A model generated the notes under the pieces. The model saw nothing but the letters and a program-made list of their open reading frames with translations, did not search any database and had not been told where the DNA came from. A DNA stretch of 11,599 nt from CANHCC01 sp040381555 (GTDB taxonomy: Bacteria > Bacteroidota > Bacteroidia > J057 > RFSG01), in the NCBI GenBank assembly GCA_040381555.1, contig JBEIHC010000091.1, positions 1 to 11,599 on the forward strand, in the 5' to 3' direction. Of the stretch, positions 1 to 6,344 are shown in pieces (the first letter of the stretch is position 1; every line of letters starts with the position of its first letter). The translations under genes and the position numbers were made by a program.

Positions 1-75
1 CGGTCGCTGAGTAGCCCCCAATGAAATTGTGTCGTTCATTAATATAGTGTGGGGGGCGTATCGAAGTGCCCGGGC
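1..75. repeat. REP-like imperfect palindrome with nested hairpins
   Basis: The outer left arm starts CGGTCGCTGAGTA and the outer right arm ends GTATCGAAGTGCCCG; their first bases pair imperfectly. Inside, GCCCCC (14-19) pairs with GGGGGC (52-57). Nested within that, AATGAA (20-25) pairs with TTCATT (35-40) around a 9-nt loop. Elements of the GGTCGCTGAG...TCGAAG type are, from memory, common dispersed palindromes in Bacteroidota intergenic DNA; this one has an unusually long central part. The window edge may cut it. Confidence 0.4.
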
Positions 76-130
76 GGGTAATTCGAAGAATACCTTAATA
101 TACATAAAAAGAAATTACCCACTAAATAAT

Positions 131-193
131 GCGTAGAGCCAGTTATTTTAAAAAAAATAGGGAGATATCAATATAGAATAATTGGCTATACGC
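131..193. repeat. 17-bp imperfect inverted repeat (stem-loop)
   Basis: GCGTAGAGCCAGTTATT (131-147) and AATAATTGGCTATACGC (177-193) are inverted copies matching at 15 of 17 positions; in RNA one of the two differences is a G-U pair. The 29-nt loop is AT-rich and includes a run of eight or more A. There is no T-tract directly after either arm, so a classical terminator is not clear. It could be the remnant of a small mobile element. Confidence 0.45.
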
Positions 194-286
194 CATTAAT
201 TGTAGGTAATTAAATCTTAGAAGTACCCAGTATAGAGGTTATAAATCTTCTACGTAGTTTATAAACAAGATTATACCCTATCCTTC

Positions 287-305
287 CCCTCTTCATTGGA
301 GAGGG
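287..305. repeat. Short hairpin, degenerate dispersed palindrome
   Basis: CCCTCT (287-292) pairs with AGAGGG (300-305) around a 7-base loop, and a further CCCTCT-like copy follows at about 312-318. It is GC-rich compared with its surroundings and could be a worn palindromic repeat. A terminator role cannot be shown. Confidence 0.3.
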
Positions 306-840
306 CTTCAACCCCTCTGACCACAACAATTGTGTCCAGAATTTCATTGAATAAAACAAATTGGCATTATATTGCTTTGGGGGTTTATAAATCATTTGCT
401 ATTCCTTACTTGGTGGAGAAGATCCAATCAAACCCACAAAAAAAGACGAGGAACCAATTACATTATGAATGATAAGGTTGCGATTTTGAGCAGAGTTCCA
501 CTATCTAATGGAATCTGTCCTATAATGAATGAGATTTTGATTCCTGAATAGTTGATGGGTTTCTTCTGTGTTGAGGGGCAGATAGCTATTTATGTACCCT
601 ATTTTAATAGTTATGGGAAGGAGTTCTTGAATAGAGAGAAGGGTAGGATATTTATTCAGAAAACATAATTGCTTGTTATCATTGAATTTTGGTTTCATTT
701 GAAATGGTCAAATTCCGGTAATGAATACAATGGTTCAAATAGGTAGAAATTCTTTATAGGGGCTATTTTACAGTAGAATCATCAATTGGTTCAGTTTAGG
801 GTAAATCGATGTTTAGTGTAAGTCATTTCCAGCAATTCTG

Positions 841-848
841 TAATTTTG
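841..848 (+). promoter_or_regulatory. Putative Bacteroidota -7 box for the membrane protein gene
   Basis: TAATTTTG matches the Bacteroidota -7 consensus TAnnTTTG exactly and ends four bases before the ATG at 853. A convincing -33 TTTG element at 19-21 bases upstream is not seen. If used, the transcript would be leaderless or nearly so. The TTTTGGGG stretch could instead simply be the ribosome-binding region. Confidence 0.3.
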
Positions 849-852
849 GGGT

Positions 853-1152
853 ATGATTCAAAATAAATTTGCCCGAGGGGCCTTCTACCTTTTTTTAGGT
901 TTGTTGTTCGTTCTGAATGTGATCTCTCTTTTTTCTGGAGTAAATAGTGAACGAGGGTTGAATCCCACTGGGGCAGAAATTTCTCGTTGGTCTATACGGG
1001 CATCAGAGCCACGGTGGATAGCGTATCATACTTGGGCATTAATTATTCTGGCCCTTTTAGGCTGGGCCGAGTTAAAGCAAAAGCGCGGGCTATTTTTGCT
1101 GCTGATGCTATTATCGATGATTTTGTTTTATTATCCCTTTTTTGCAGGATAA
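853..1152 (+). CDS. Small membrane protein of unknown function
   Basis: A 99-residue hydrophobic protein that I cannot assign to a family. Three likely transmembrane segments are visible: residues about 9-29 (FYLFLGLLFVLNVISLF), 56-72 (IAYHTWALIILALLGWA) and 79-97 (GLFLLLMLLSMILFYYPFF). Between the first two lies a polar stretch of about 27 residues (ERGLNPTGAEISRW), and KQKR follows helix 2. Under the positive-inside rule the KQKR loop would be cytoplasmic and the polar loop outside. It starts at an ATG preceded by TTTTGGGGT. It is convergent with the permease gene ending at 1345 and stands alone, so context gives no function. It is probably real, because hydrophobic periodicity persists over the whole frame and the stop directly follows the last helix. 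Confidence 0.6.
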   Translation: MIQNKFARGAFYLFLGLLFVLNVISLFSGVNSERGLNPTGAEISRWSIRASEPRWIAYHTWALIILALLGWAELKQKRGLFLLLMLLSMILFYYPFFAG

Positions 1153-1344
1153 TAAGTGTCGTAAGGATAGGTTGAATTGAATAGAGGGTTAATAAGGGTC
1201 TCCTCAAATGCAAACAGTGCGTTTATGATAGCTCAATATTCGAAGTTCTGGCAATACCACTTTTTGATTTTCTTTATTGCTAAATGCTGTATTCTACTTT
1301 TAACTAGAAAGGGATAGTAATTGTCAGATTTTATTGAGTGTTAT

Positions 1345-2586
1345 TTAATGATGAATGTTCACCATCGCTTTGGGGTCATGTTTATACTTAAAGACCAGCA
1401 TAAATAGTATACCTAGAACCATTGCATAACCACTAAAGACGAACCAAATTTGGGGCCAATTTTTTACTCCGTCAATGGTTAACCAATCGACGACCCATCC
1501 ACTAGCTGTTCCCCCAATAAAAGCGCCAAGGCCGTTTGTCATAATCATAAACAAACCTTGAGCACTGGCTCGGATATTTTTGTCAGTTTCCATTTCCACG
1601 AATAAAGAACCTGAAATATTGAAAAAGTCGAAGGCCATACCGTAAATAATCATAGATAGGATTAGGAGAAATAATCCATCACCTGGATTTCCAAGACCGA
1701 ATAATCCAAATCTGAATACCCAGGCAAAGATGCTCATCATCATAACTTTTTTGATGCCAAATTTGTGCAGAAAGAATGGGATGGTTAAAATGAAGAGCGT
1801 TTCTGAAATTTGGGAGATAGACATCAGCAGGCCCGGATGTTGGACTGCAAAAGAGTCGGCGTAAAGTTCTGAAAAGTCATGAAGGAATGCTTCTCCAAAG
1901 GTGTTCGTTACTTGGAGGGCAGCCCCAAGTAGCATAGCGAAGATAAAGAAGATTGCCATTTTTCTTTTCTTGAATAACACAAATGCATCTAAACCCAAAT
2001 TTGAAAGCAGGCTATTCGATTTTCCACTTCCGGCAGGGGGGCATGCAGGCATTGTAAAGGAGTATAAACCCAATGCAAGGGCGGAAAAAGCACTAATGTA
2101 TAGTTGAAGAGGACTAATAGTCCAACCGCCTAAATCAATCACCCACATGGCGCAAACAAATCCAACCGTCCCCCAAACTCGAATAGGAGGAAAGTCCTTT
2201 AATACATTTGCTCCTTTTTGCTCCAAAATAGTATAAGAAACCGTATTGTTCAGCGCAATGGTGGGCATGTAAACCATTGCATTCAAGAGCATAATCCAGT
2301 ACATTTGAGTTGGGTCAGTAATCGTCGACGCATAAAAAAGTAATCCTGCACCCAAAAGGTGACAAAGTCCCAAGAGTCGTTCTGAATTCATCCATCGATC
2401 GGCGATAATACCGAGTAATCCGGGCATAAATAAAGAAGCGATACCCATGGTTGCATAGATTCCGCCTACTTCGCTTCCTGTAAATTTAAGTTTTACGATT
2501 AGATATCCACCAAAAGAAATGAGCCATGAACCCCAGACAAAGAATTCCAAGAAATTCATCACGATGAGTCTATTTTTAAAGTTCAT
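1345..2586 (-). CDS. NupG-like nucleoside permease (MFS, nucleoside:H+ symporter family)
   Basis: A 413-residue integral membrane protein, close to the length of E. coli NupG (about 418). It should import nucleosides with protons across the inner membrane. The N-terminus, with NFLEFFVWGSW at about residues 11-21 followed by a glycine-rich helix and ADRWMNSERLLG at about 62-73, is typical of the nucleoside:H+ symporter branch of the major facilitator superfamily. About twelve hydrophobic helices can be followed, with a hydrophilic central loop near residues 185-210 (PACPPAGSGKSN, then KKRK) joining the two six-helix halves. The start is ATG. It is the last gene of the block etfB-etfA-nuclease-permease, 104 bases after the nuclease gene, so it may be co-transcribed or have its own promoter; I see no clear -7 box. 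The exact substrate is inferred from family only. Confidence 0.85.
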   Translation of the reverse strand: MNFKNRLIVMNFLEFFVWGSWLISFGGYLIVKLKFTGSEVGGIYATMGIASLFMPGLLGIIADRWMNSERLLGLCHLLGAGLLFYASTITDPTQMYWIMLLNAMVYMPTIALNNTVSYTILEQKGANVLKDFPPIRVWGTVGFVCAMWVIDLGGWTISPLQLYISAFSALALGLYSFTMPACPPAGSGKSNSLLSNLGLDAFVLFKKRKMAIFFIFAMLLGAALQVTNTFGEAFLHDFSELYADSFAVQHPGLLMSISQISETLFILTIPFFLHKFGIKKVMMMSIFAWVFRFGLFGLGNPGDGLFLLILSMIIYGMAFDFFNISGSLFVEMETDKNIRASAQGLFMIMTNGLGAFIGGTASGWVVDWLTIDGVKNWPQIWFVFSGYAMVLGILFMLVFKYKHDPKAMVNIHH

Positions 2587-2690
2587 AGTAAACTAGAGTT
2601 AAATGGATGGAAAGTAAGGATTCAACTAGAAATTCAAATGTGAATGTACAAAAAAAGTAAAGTCAGACGAATCAGTTAGAAATGGGTGAT

Positions 2691-3275
2691 TTAGGAATTT
2701 TCCAGTTTCTGTATTTCATCTCTTAAAGCAGCCGCCTTTTCATAGTCTTCATTCTGAATAGCTTCACTCATTTTATTTTTGAGTTCGCTCAGGATTTCAC
2801 CTTTGGTTTTGACAGGAGGTAGGGCTTCAGGTTCAGGGGGGGCGGCACTTAATTCAGGAATATTTTCTTGCAATTCAATTCCTGCTTCTTGAATCACTTT
2901 ATCTGAAACGAATATCGGGGCACCAAATCTTACCGACAAGGCAATGGCATCACTGGGGCGGGAGTCAACTTCTACGATTTTTCCATCCAGTTGAAATTTC
3001 AGATTGGCAAAAAAGATCGCTTCCCGAACATCAATAATATTGATTTCTAACAATTCTGCCCCCATAGATAAGCACATGTTATGCATTAAATCATGGGTTA
3101 GGGGTCTGTTTGGGGTAACGCCTTCCATTACCATCATAATGGATTGGGTTTCGACCATTCCGATTACAATTGGCAGGCGTCGTTTTTTCTCCTCATCTTC
3201 TAAGATTAAGGTGTAAGAACCTACATTGCTCTGGCTACTGGTGATTCCTAAAATTTCGAATCTATATTTTTCCAA
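2691..3275 (-). CDS. Bifunctional nuclease family protein (DUF151) with C-terminal UVR motif
   Basis: A 194-residue protein. Residues about 1-135 form the bifunctional nuclease (BFN, DUF151) domain, recognisable by RLPIVIGMVETQSIM (33-47) and VDSRPSDAIALSVRFGAPIFV (103-123). A proline-rich linker (about 144-157) leads to a UvrB/UvrC-type UVR motif (about 158-193, with DYEKAAALRDEIQKLE), a helical hairpin used for protein contacts. This BFN-UVR combination is usual in Bacteroidota. Related plant proteins have DNase and RNase activity; the bacterial substrate is not established. The start is a TTG at 3275-3273, two bases after the etfA stop; no ATG lies nearby, and the resulting N-terminus MEKYRFEILGI matches the family. 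A non-AUG start this close to the upstream stop suggests translational coupling to etfA. Confidence 0.88.
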   Translation of the reverse strand: MEKYRFEILGITSSQSNVGSYTLILEDEEKKRRLPIVIGMVETQSIMMVMEGVTPNRPLTHDLMHNMCLSMGAELLEINIIDVREAIFFANLKFQLDGKIVEVDSRPSDAIALSVRFGAPIFVSDKVIQEAGIELQENIPELSAAPPEPEALPPVKTKGEILSELKNKMSEAIQNEDYEKAAALRDEIQKLENS

Positions 3276-3277
3276 AA

Positions 3278-4255
3278 TCAGTTGGCTTTTTTCAGTTCCT
3301 GGATTGCCTGAGTAATTCGGGGCACTACTTCAAACGCATCTCCTACGATACCATAGTCCGCTGCTTTGAAGAAGGGAGCTTCCGGATCTTTGTTTACGAC
3401 CACAATCACTTTCGAACTGTTGACGCCTGCAAGGTGCTGGATGGCACCTGAAATTCCGATAGCGATATAAAGATTAGGGGCAATTTGAATTCCTGTCTGA
3501 CCCACATGCTCATGATGCGGTCTCCATTCTACATCCGCAACGGGTTTTGAGCAGGCTGTAGCTGCGCCTAATAGTTCTGCCAGATTTTCTACCAATCCCC
3601 AGTTTTCAGGGCCTTTTAATCCTCTTCCTCCGGAAATGACAACATCCGCTTCTGTTAGAGAGATTTTACTGCTGGCTCGAATTTGTTCTTTGGCAACAAC
3701 TTGTATATCGGAAGGATTAGATTCAACGCTGAGTTGCTCTACAGTGCAGGCACCAGGTTTTTCTGCAACCTTATATCCATTTGCTTTTACGGTAATTACC
3801 TGCGCTGAGGAAAGGGCAGAAATGGTTTCTATTCCTTTGCCTGAAAAAGCAGGACGAGTAAAATGCCATTCAGATCCTTGCTGGGTAGGTAAGGAGGTTA
3901 CTCCGGAAATAAATGCAGCCTGAAGGCGCACGCTAATTCCGGGAGCAATGGATCGACCATTGTAGGATTGTGGGAGGACAACAACCTGACTGCCGGAAGT
4001 GCGTGCAGCAGATTCAATTGCCCGAATCCAGGCTTTTAGGGTAAAAGACTGGAATAAATCACCTGATACCTGAAATACCTTACGGATTCCATATTGCCCA
4101 AGTTTTTCAATCTCTGCAGCTTCGGCATTCCCTAATAGTACAGCATAAGCATCCACTCCCTGAGCGGAAGCCAAGTCTGAAGCATAAGTGCAAGCTTCCA
4201 GCGTAGCTTTTTTAAATTTTCCATTCGCCTGTTCGGCAAAAACCAATACTCCCAT
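3278..4255 (-). CDS. etfA: Electron transfer flavoprotein alpha subunit
   Basis: A 325-residue EtfA/FixB subunit. With EtfB it forms the soluble FAD-containing electron transfer flavoprotein, which carries electrons from acyl-CoA and other dehydrogenases to the respiratory chain through ETF:quinone oxidoreductase. The C-terminal FAD domain is unmistakable: SGGRGLKGPENW at about 208-219, the HVGQTG segment, and the alpha-subunit signature LYIAIGISGAIQHLAGVNSS starting near residue 262 and running into VNKDPEAPFF (about 287-296). The N-terminal domain (MGVLVFAEQANGKFKKATLE) is typical. Length is normal for the family. The ATG lies five bases after the etfB stop, and the likely ribosome-binding purines (AAGAGA) overlap that stop codon, so the two subunits are probably made in equal amounts by coupled translation. 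Confidence 0.96.
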   Translation of the reverse strand: MGVLVFAEQANGKFKKATLEACTYASDLASAQGVDAYAVLLGNAEAAEIEKLGQYGIRKVFQVSGDLFQSFTLKAWIRAIESAARTSGSQVVVLPQSYNGRSIAPGISVRLQAAFISGVTSLPTQQGSEWHFTRPAFSGKGIETISALSSAQVITVKANGYKVAEKPGACTVEQLSVESNPSDIQVVAKEQIRASSKISLTEADVVISGGRGLKGPENWGLVENLAELLGAATACSKPVADVEWRPHHEHVGQTGIQIAPNLYIAIGISGAIQHLAGVNSSKVIVVVNKDPEAPFFKAADYGIVGDAFEVVPRITQAIQELKKAN

Positions 4256-4260
4256 ATCTC

Positions 4261-4998
4261 TTAGATGATTCCTTTGTCTGCTAATATTTTAACCAATTCT
4301 TCAGCTTGGTCAGCATTTACATACTGACATCCCGTTTTGGCTGGGGGTTGCACGAACTGTACGGTGCGGGTGCGGGCTTCATTACCGCTAGGGGCAACAA
4401 CAGTAAGCGGTTTCGTGCGCGCGGCCATAATGCCTCTCATATTGGGGATTCTCCAGTCAGCGATTCCTTTTTGGCAGGTAATAACCACTGGTAAACTACT
4501 TTCCAATACTTCCATTCCTCCGTCAATTTCTCTTTGGAGAATGGCTTTGCCGTTTTCTAGCTCAAGTTTTGTTGCAAAAGAAACTAGAGGTAGGTCCATT
4601 AACTCTGCTAACATACCCGGAACGGCAGAACCGTTGGAATCAATGGATTCTTTTCCGGTGAATAGGAGGTCATAGCCTTTGCCATTAGCCCAGTTGGCAA
4701 TTTGGGATGCCACAAAAAATGCGTCCGTTGCCTGCGCATCAATCCGAACGGCATCATCAGCGCCTACAGCCAATGCTTTGCGAATGGTAGGCTCAGTTTC
4801 TGCGGTGCCGACACAAATGACTGTGATATGGCAGTCATTGGTTTTTTCCTTTATCTCCATCGCTCTGGACAAACCAAATTCATCATACGGATTGACGATA
4901 AAGGTGACTCCGGATTTATTTAGGCTTTTACCATCCGCTTCAAATACTATTTTTGTAGTCGTATCGGGCACATGGCTGATACAAATTAGTGCTTTCAT
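4261..4998 (-). CDS. etfB: Electron transfer flavoprotein beta subunit
   Basis: A 245-residue EtfB/FixA subunit, normal length, which binds AMP and pairs with EtfA to form the heterodimer. Recognisable features are the start MKALICISHVPDTTTKI, the NPYDEFGLSRAMEIKE segment (about 37-52), VGADDAVRIDA (about 78-88), and GKESIDSNGSAVPGMLAELM (about 115-134), the family's nucleotide-binding core. It is the first gene of the etfB-etfA-nuclease unit. A TAnnTTTG-type -7 box lies 28 bases upstream, giving a leader of about 20 nt. The gene is divergent from the TPR gene at 5058, with only 59 bases shared between the two starts. Nothing suggests damage or transfer. Confidence 0.96.
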   Translation of the reverse strand: MKALICISHVPDTTTKIVFEADGKSLNKSGVTFIVNPYDEFGLSRAMEIKEKTNDCHITVICVGTAETEPTIRKALAVGADDAVRIDAQATDAFFVASQIANWANGKGYDLLFTGKESIDSNGSAVPGMLAELMDLPLVSFATKLELENGKAILQREIDGGMEVLESSLPVVITCQKGIADWRIPNMRGIMAARTKPLTVVAPSGNEARTRTVQFVQPPAKTGCQYVNADQAEELVKILADKGII

Positions 4999-5026
4999 TT
5001 AATCGGGTGCTTGTACAATACAGGAA

Positions 5027-5034
5027 CAAAGATA
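5027..5034 (-). promoter_or_regulatory. -7 box of the etfBA operon
   Basis: Read on the minus strand this is TATCTTTG, an exact fit to the Bacteroidota sigma-ABfr -7 consensus TAnnTTTG. It lies 28 bases upstream of the etfB ATG, which predicts a start of transcription near 5020. A good -33 TTTG at the usual distance is not obvious; TTTTGG occurs too close. It lies in the 59-base gap between the divergent etfB and TPR genes, so the two promoters must overlap or face each other. Confidence 0.5.
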
Positions 5035-5057
5035 CAGCATCCAAAAGTTTAATAAAA

Positions 5058-5372
5058 ATGAACCAAGAAAGATTAGTAAAACTTCAGGAATATCTTCAAA
5101 ATGACCCCACGGACCCATTTTTGGTGTATGCGATAGCTCAGGAATACGATCGGGGAGGGGAAAATGGGCTGGCGGAGGAGTGGTATCGTCGTCTGATTCA
5201 GGAACATCCGGAATATGTAGCGACTTATTATCACTTTGGAAAATTGCTGGATAGGCTGGGTAAAACGGCTGAGGCCATTCAGATGTACGAAACTGGTATA
5301 AAAGTGGCGATGAAGGCAGGGGATAGGCATGCGGCTGGGGAGTTGCGGGAGGCTCTAGAGTCCTACGACTAA
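5058..5372 (+). CDS. Small TPR-repeat protein
   Basis: A 104-residue soluble protein built mainly of two tetratricopeptide repeats: about residues 20-52 (FLVYAIAQEYDRGG...EEHPEY pattern) and 53-86 (YYHFGKLLDRLGKTAEAIQMYETG). A final helix carries AGDRHAAGELREALES. Short stand-alone TPR proteins of this size and pattern are common in Bacteroidota; they are protein-interaction modules without known enzymatic activity. The ATG at 5058 is preferred over an in-frame upstream start at 4989, because the conserved part begins at MNQERL and the upstream codons would run into etfB. The stop TAA (5370-5372) lies inside the loop of the first REP hairpin, so the last residues (SYD) are at least partly repeat-derived. 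It is divergent from etfB. Confidence 0.85.
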   Translation: MNQERLVKLQEYLQNDPTDPFLVYAIAQEYDRGGENGLAEEWYRRLIQEHPEYVATYYHFGKLLDRLGKTAEAIQMYETGIKVAMKAGDRHAAGELREALESYD

Positions 5373-5506
5373 AGTCATCGGCAAAGGGAGATGCCCTTTC
5401 AGGGCAGGGGCCAAGGGCTAAAGCCCTCGGAAAATGGAGATGCCCTTTCAGGGCAGGGGGGGCAATGACTAAAGTCATCGGAAAAGGGAGATGCCCTTAC
5501 AGGGCA
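5367..5506 (+). repeat. Left REP array, three direct units
   Basis: Three units with a repeat spacing of 49 and 51 bases (hairpin centres at about 5371, 5420 and 5471). Each has hairpin 1, a stem around the core CTAAAG (5367-5376, 5414-5427, 5466-5477); a linker of about 14 bases ending GGAGA; and hairpin 2, TGCCCT-TTC-AGGGCA (5392-5406, 5441-5455, 5492-5506, the last with TAC as loop), followed by GGGG. Hairpin 1 is GACT/AGTC in units 1 and 3 but AGGGCT/AGCCCT in unit 2, so both arms changed together. The first unit overlaps the end of the TPR gene. Paired hairpins between convergent genes could also stop transcription. Confidence 0.85.
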
Positions 5507-5537
5507 GGGGGTAGGATTTTTGTGTTGAGGTTTTTGA

Positions 5538-5553
5538 AAAAAATGCATTTTTT
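5538..5553. repeat. Perfect 16-bp AT palindrome upstream of the transposase
   Basis: Six A, then TGCA, then six T: a perfect palindrome about 170 bases before the transposase start. It could be a weak terminator after the left REP array, an operator, or simply a result of the AT-rich leader. The remaining region up to 5720 is AT-rich, with no clear -7/-33 promoter pair. Confidence 0.3.
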
Positions 5554-5720
5554 GAGGGAGAAATGTCCGGGTTTATGTGATTGATAGTTAGATACATGTA
5601 TTGTGTTTTGGTAATTTTTAACTGGATTTTTGATATTGAAAAGGGTATTTTTTGAGGTCAATTTTTCCGGAGAATGATTGGATAATGTGCTTAGAATTGC
5701 GGCAGTATTTCAAGTATATT

Positions 5721-6173
5721 ATGCCTCAATCTTTAACACAAATCTTTATCCACCTGATCTTCGCTACAAAGAAGCGACAGCCACGCATAACCCCCAAAAT
5801 TGAAGAACGGTTATTTTCATACTTAGGAACTATTTGCAGTGAAATGGGTGCAACGCCGGTGCAGGTTGGTGGGTACAGAAATCATGTCCATATGTTGTTT
5901 CTGATGCCTAAATATGTGACTCTGGTAGATTTAGTAAAAAAAATTAAAGCGACTTCTTCCATTTGGATAAAAACTCAAGGTCCGGAATTTCATGATTTTT
6001 ATTGGGCCGAGGGCTACGCTGCCTTTTCAACAGACAAATATGGGACGGATGCAATAGTCCGGTATATTCAAAATCAGGAGGCACACCATACTCGAACCCA
6101 ATTCGAGAACGAATTAGAATCCTTACTCGAGCAAGAAGAAATACCCTACGATAAACGCTACCTATGGGATTAG
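5721..6173 (+). CDS. IS200-like Y1 (HUH) transposase, REP-associated type
   Basis: A 150-residue single-domain Y1 transposase (IS200/IS605 TnpA fold). The HUH metal-binding pair is H55-V-H57 in GGYRNHVHMLF, and the catalytic tyrosine is most likely Y115 in AIVRYIQNQEAHH; both are intact. The N-terminus (SLTQIFIHLIFATKKRQP) and the tail (FENELESLL...YDKRYLW) are typical of the Bacteroidota group. Such enzymes nick and join single-stranded DNA next to short hairpins through a 5'-phosphotyrosine link. The ATG at 5721 is chosen because the family begins at MPQSLTQIF; a TTG at 5652 would add 23 unrelated residues. There is no accessory tnpB. The inverted palindromic arrays on both sides suggest that it acts, or once acted, on REP units. 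The frame is undamaged, so it may be active. Confidence 0.88.
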   Translation: MPQSLTQIFIHLIFATKKRQPRITPKIEERLFSYLGTICSEMGATPVQVGGYRNHVHMLFLMPKYVTLVDLVKKIKATSSIWIKTQGPEFHDFYWAEGYAAFSTDKYGTDAIVRYIQNQEAHHTRTQFENELESLLEQEEIPYDKRYLWD

Positions 6174-6201
6174 AATCCACACCAAACACCTGCCAACTCC
6201 C

Positions 6202-6344
6202 TGCCCTGAAAGGGCATTTCCCTTTTTCGACGACTTTAGTCGTTGACTCCTGCCCTGAAGGGGCATCTTCCTTTTCCGAGGGCTTTAGCCCTTGGCCTTT
6301 TGCCCTGAAAGGGCATCTCCCTTTTTGGAGGGCTTTAGCCCTCC
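6202..6344 (-). repeat. Right REP array, three units inverted relative to the left array
   Basis: These are the same units as on the left, in reverse complement. Hairpin 2 copies are at 6202-6216, 6251-6265 (one arm base changed) and 6301-6315. Hairpin 1 copies are at 6230-6243 (ACGACT/AGTCGT), 6279-6292 (AGGGCT/AGCCCT) and 6327-6344 (GGAGGGCT/AGCCCTCC, an 8-bp stem, the longest here). The array starts 28 bases after the transposase stop. Its outermost hairpin contains the leuS stop codon (6335-6337). Because arrays and genes are convergent, these hairpins probably end transcripts from both sides, which is inference. Confidence 0.85.

Larger units (their letters stand above)
1..852. other. 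AT-rich intergenic region without a convincing gene
   Basis: This stretch is visibly richer in A and T than the genes to its right and has stop codons in all frames. The only open frames are short (61 and 65 codons, minus strand), match no family I recognise, and are probably chance. What it does hold is a series of palindromes, listed separately (near 1-75, 131-193 and 287-305), and a putative promoter next to the gene at 853. It may be a graveyard of decayed mobile sequence or REP copies, but that is inference. No tRNA or rRNA was seen. Confidence 0.55.
5367..6344. mobile_element. REP/transposase cassette: Y1 transposase flanked by inverted arrays of palindromic units
   Basis: A single-gene element fills the whole space between the convergent TPR and leuS genes. 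Three two-hairpin units (5367-5506) point inward from the left, three copies in inverted orientation (6202-6344) point inward from the right, and the IS200-like Y1 transposase lies between. This matches the REP-associated tyrosine transposase (RAYT/TnpA-REP) arrangement, in which a domesticated single-strand HUH transposase lives with the REP palindromes it recognises. In every unit the CTAAAG hairpin faces the outside genes and the GCCCT-TTC-AGGGC hairpin faces the transposase. The exact element ends cannot be fixed, since this group makes no target duplication. Confidence 0.7.

Noticed and set aside
210..395. 61-codon open frame on the minus strand
   Set aside because: It crosses the CCCTCT/AGAGGG palindrome, shows no family resemblance or ribosome site, and its low-complexity composition fits translated repeat DNA.
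501..698. 65-codon open frame on the minus strand
   Set aside because: It begins with a plausible ATG, but no motif or neighbour supports it and it lies in AT-rich DNA with many chance frames; possibly a decayed gene, but not supportable.
4306..5002. Several plus-strand frames antisense to etfB
   Set aside because: etfB is unmistakable on the minus strand; these are shadow frames.
4999..5478. 159-codon minus-strand frame over the TPR gene and REP array
   Set aside because: It runs antisense to a clear TPR gene and through the palindromes; the proline-rich composition is an artefact of the repeat sequence.
5367..5506. CRISPR-like reading of the regularly spaced repeats
   Set aside because: The units are 49-51 bases apart with the whole unit repeated, no unique spacers, and no cas genes; palindromic REP units explain them.
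5652..5720. TTG-initiated N-terminal extension of the Y1 transposase
   Set aside because: The 23 extra residues do not resemble the family, whose N-terminus fits the ATG at 5721.
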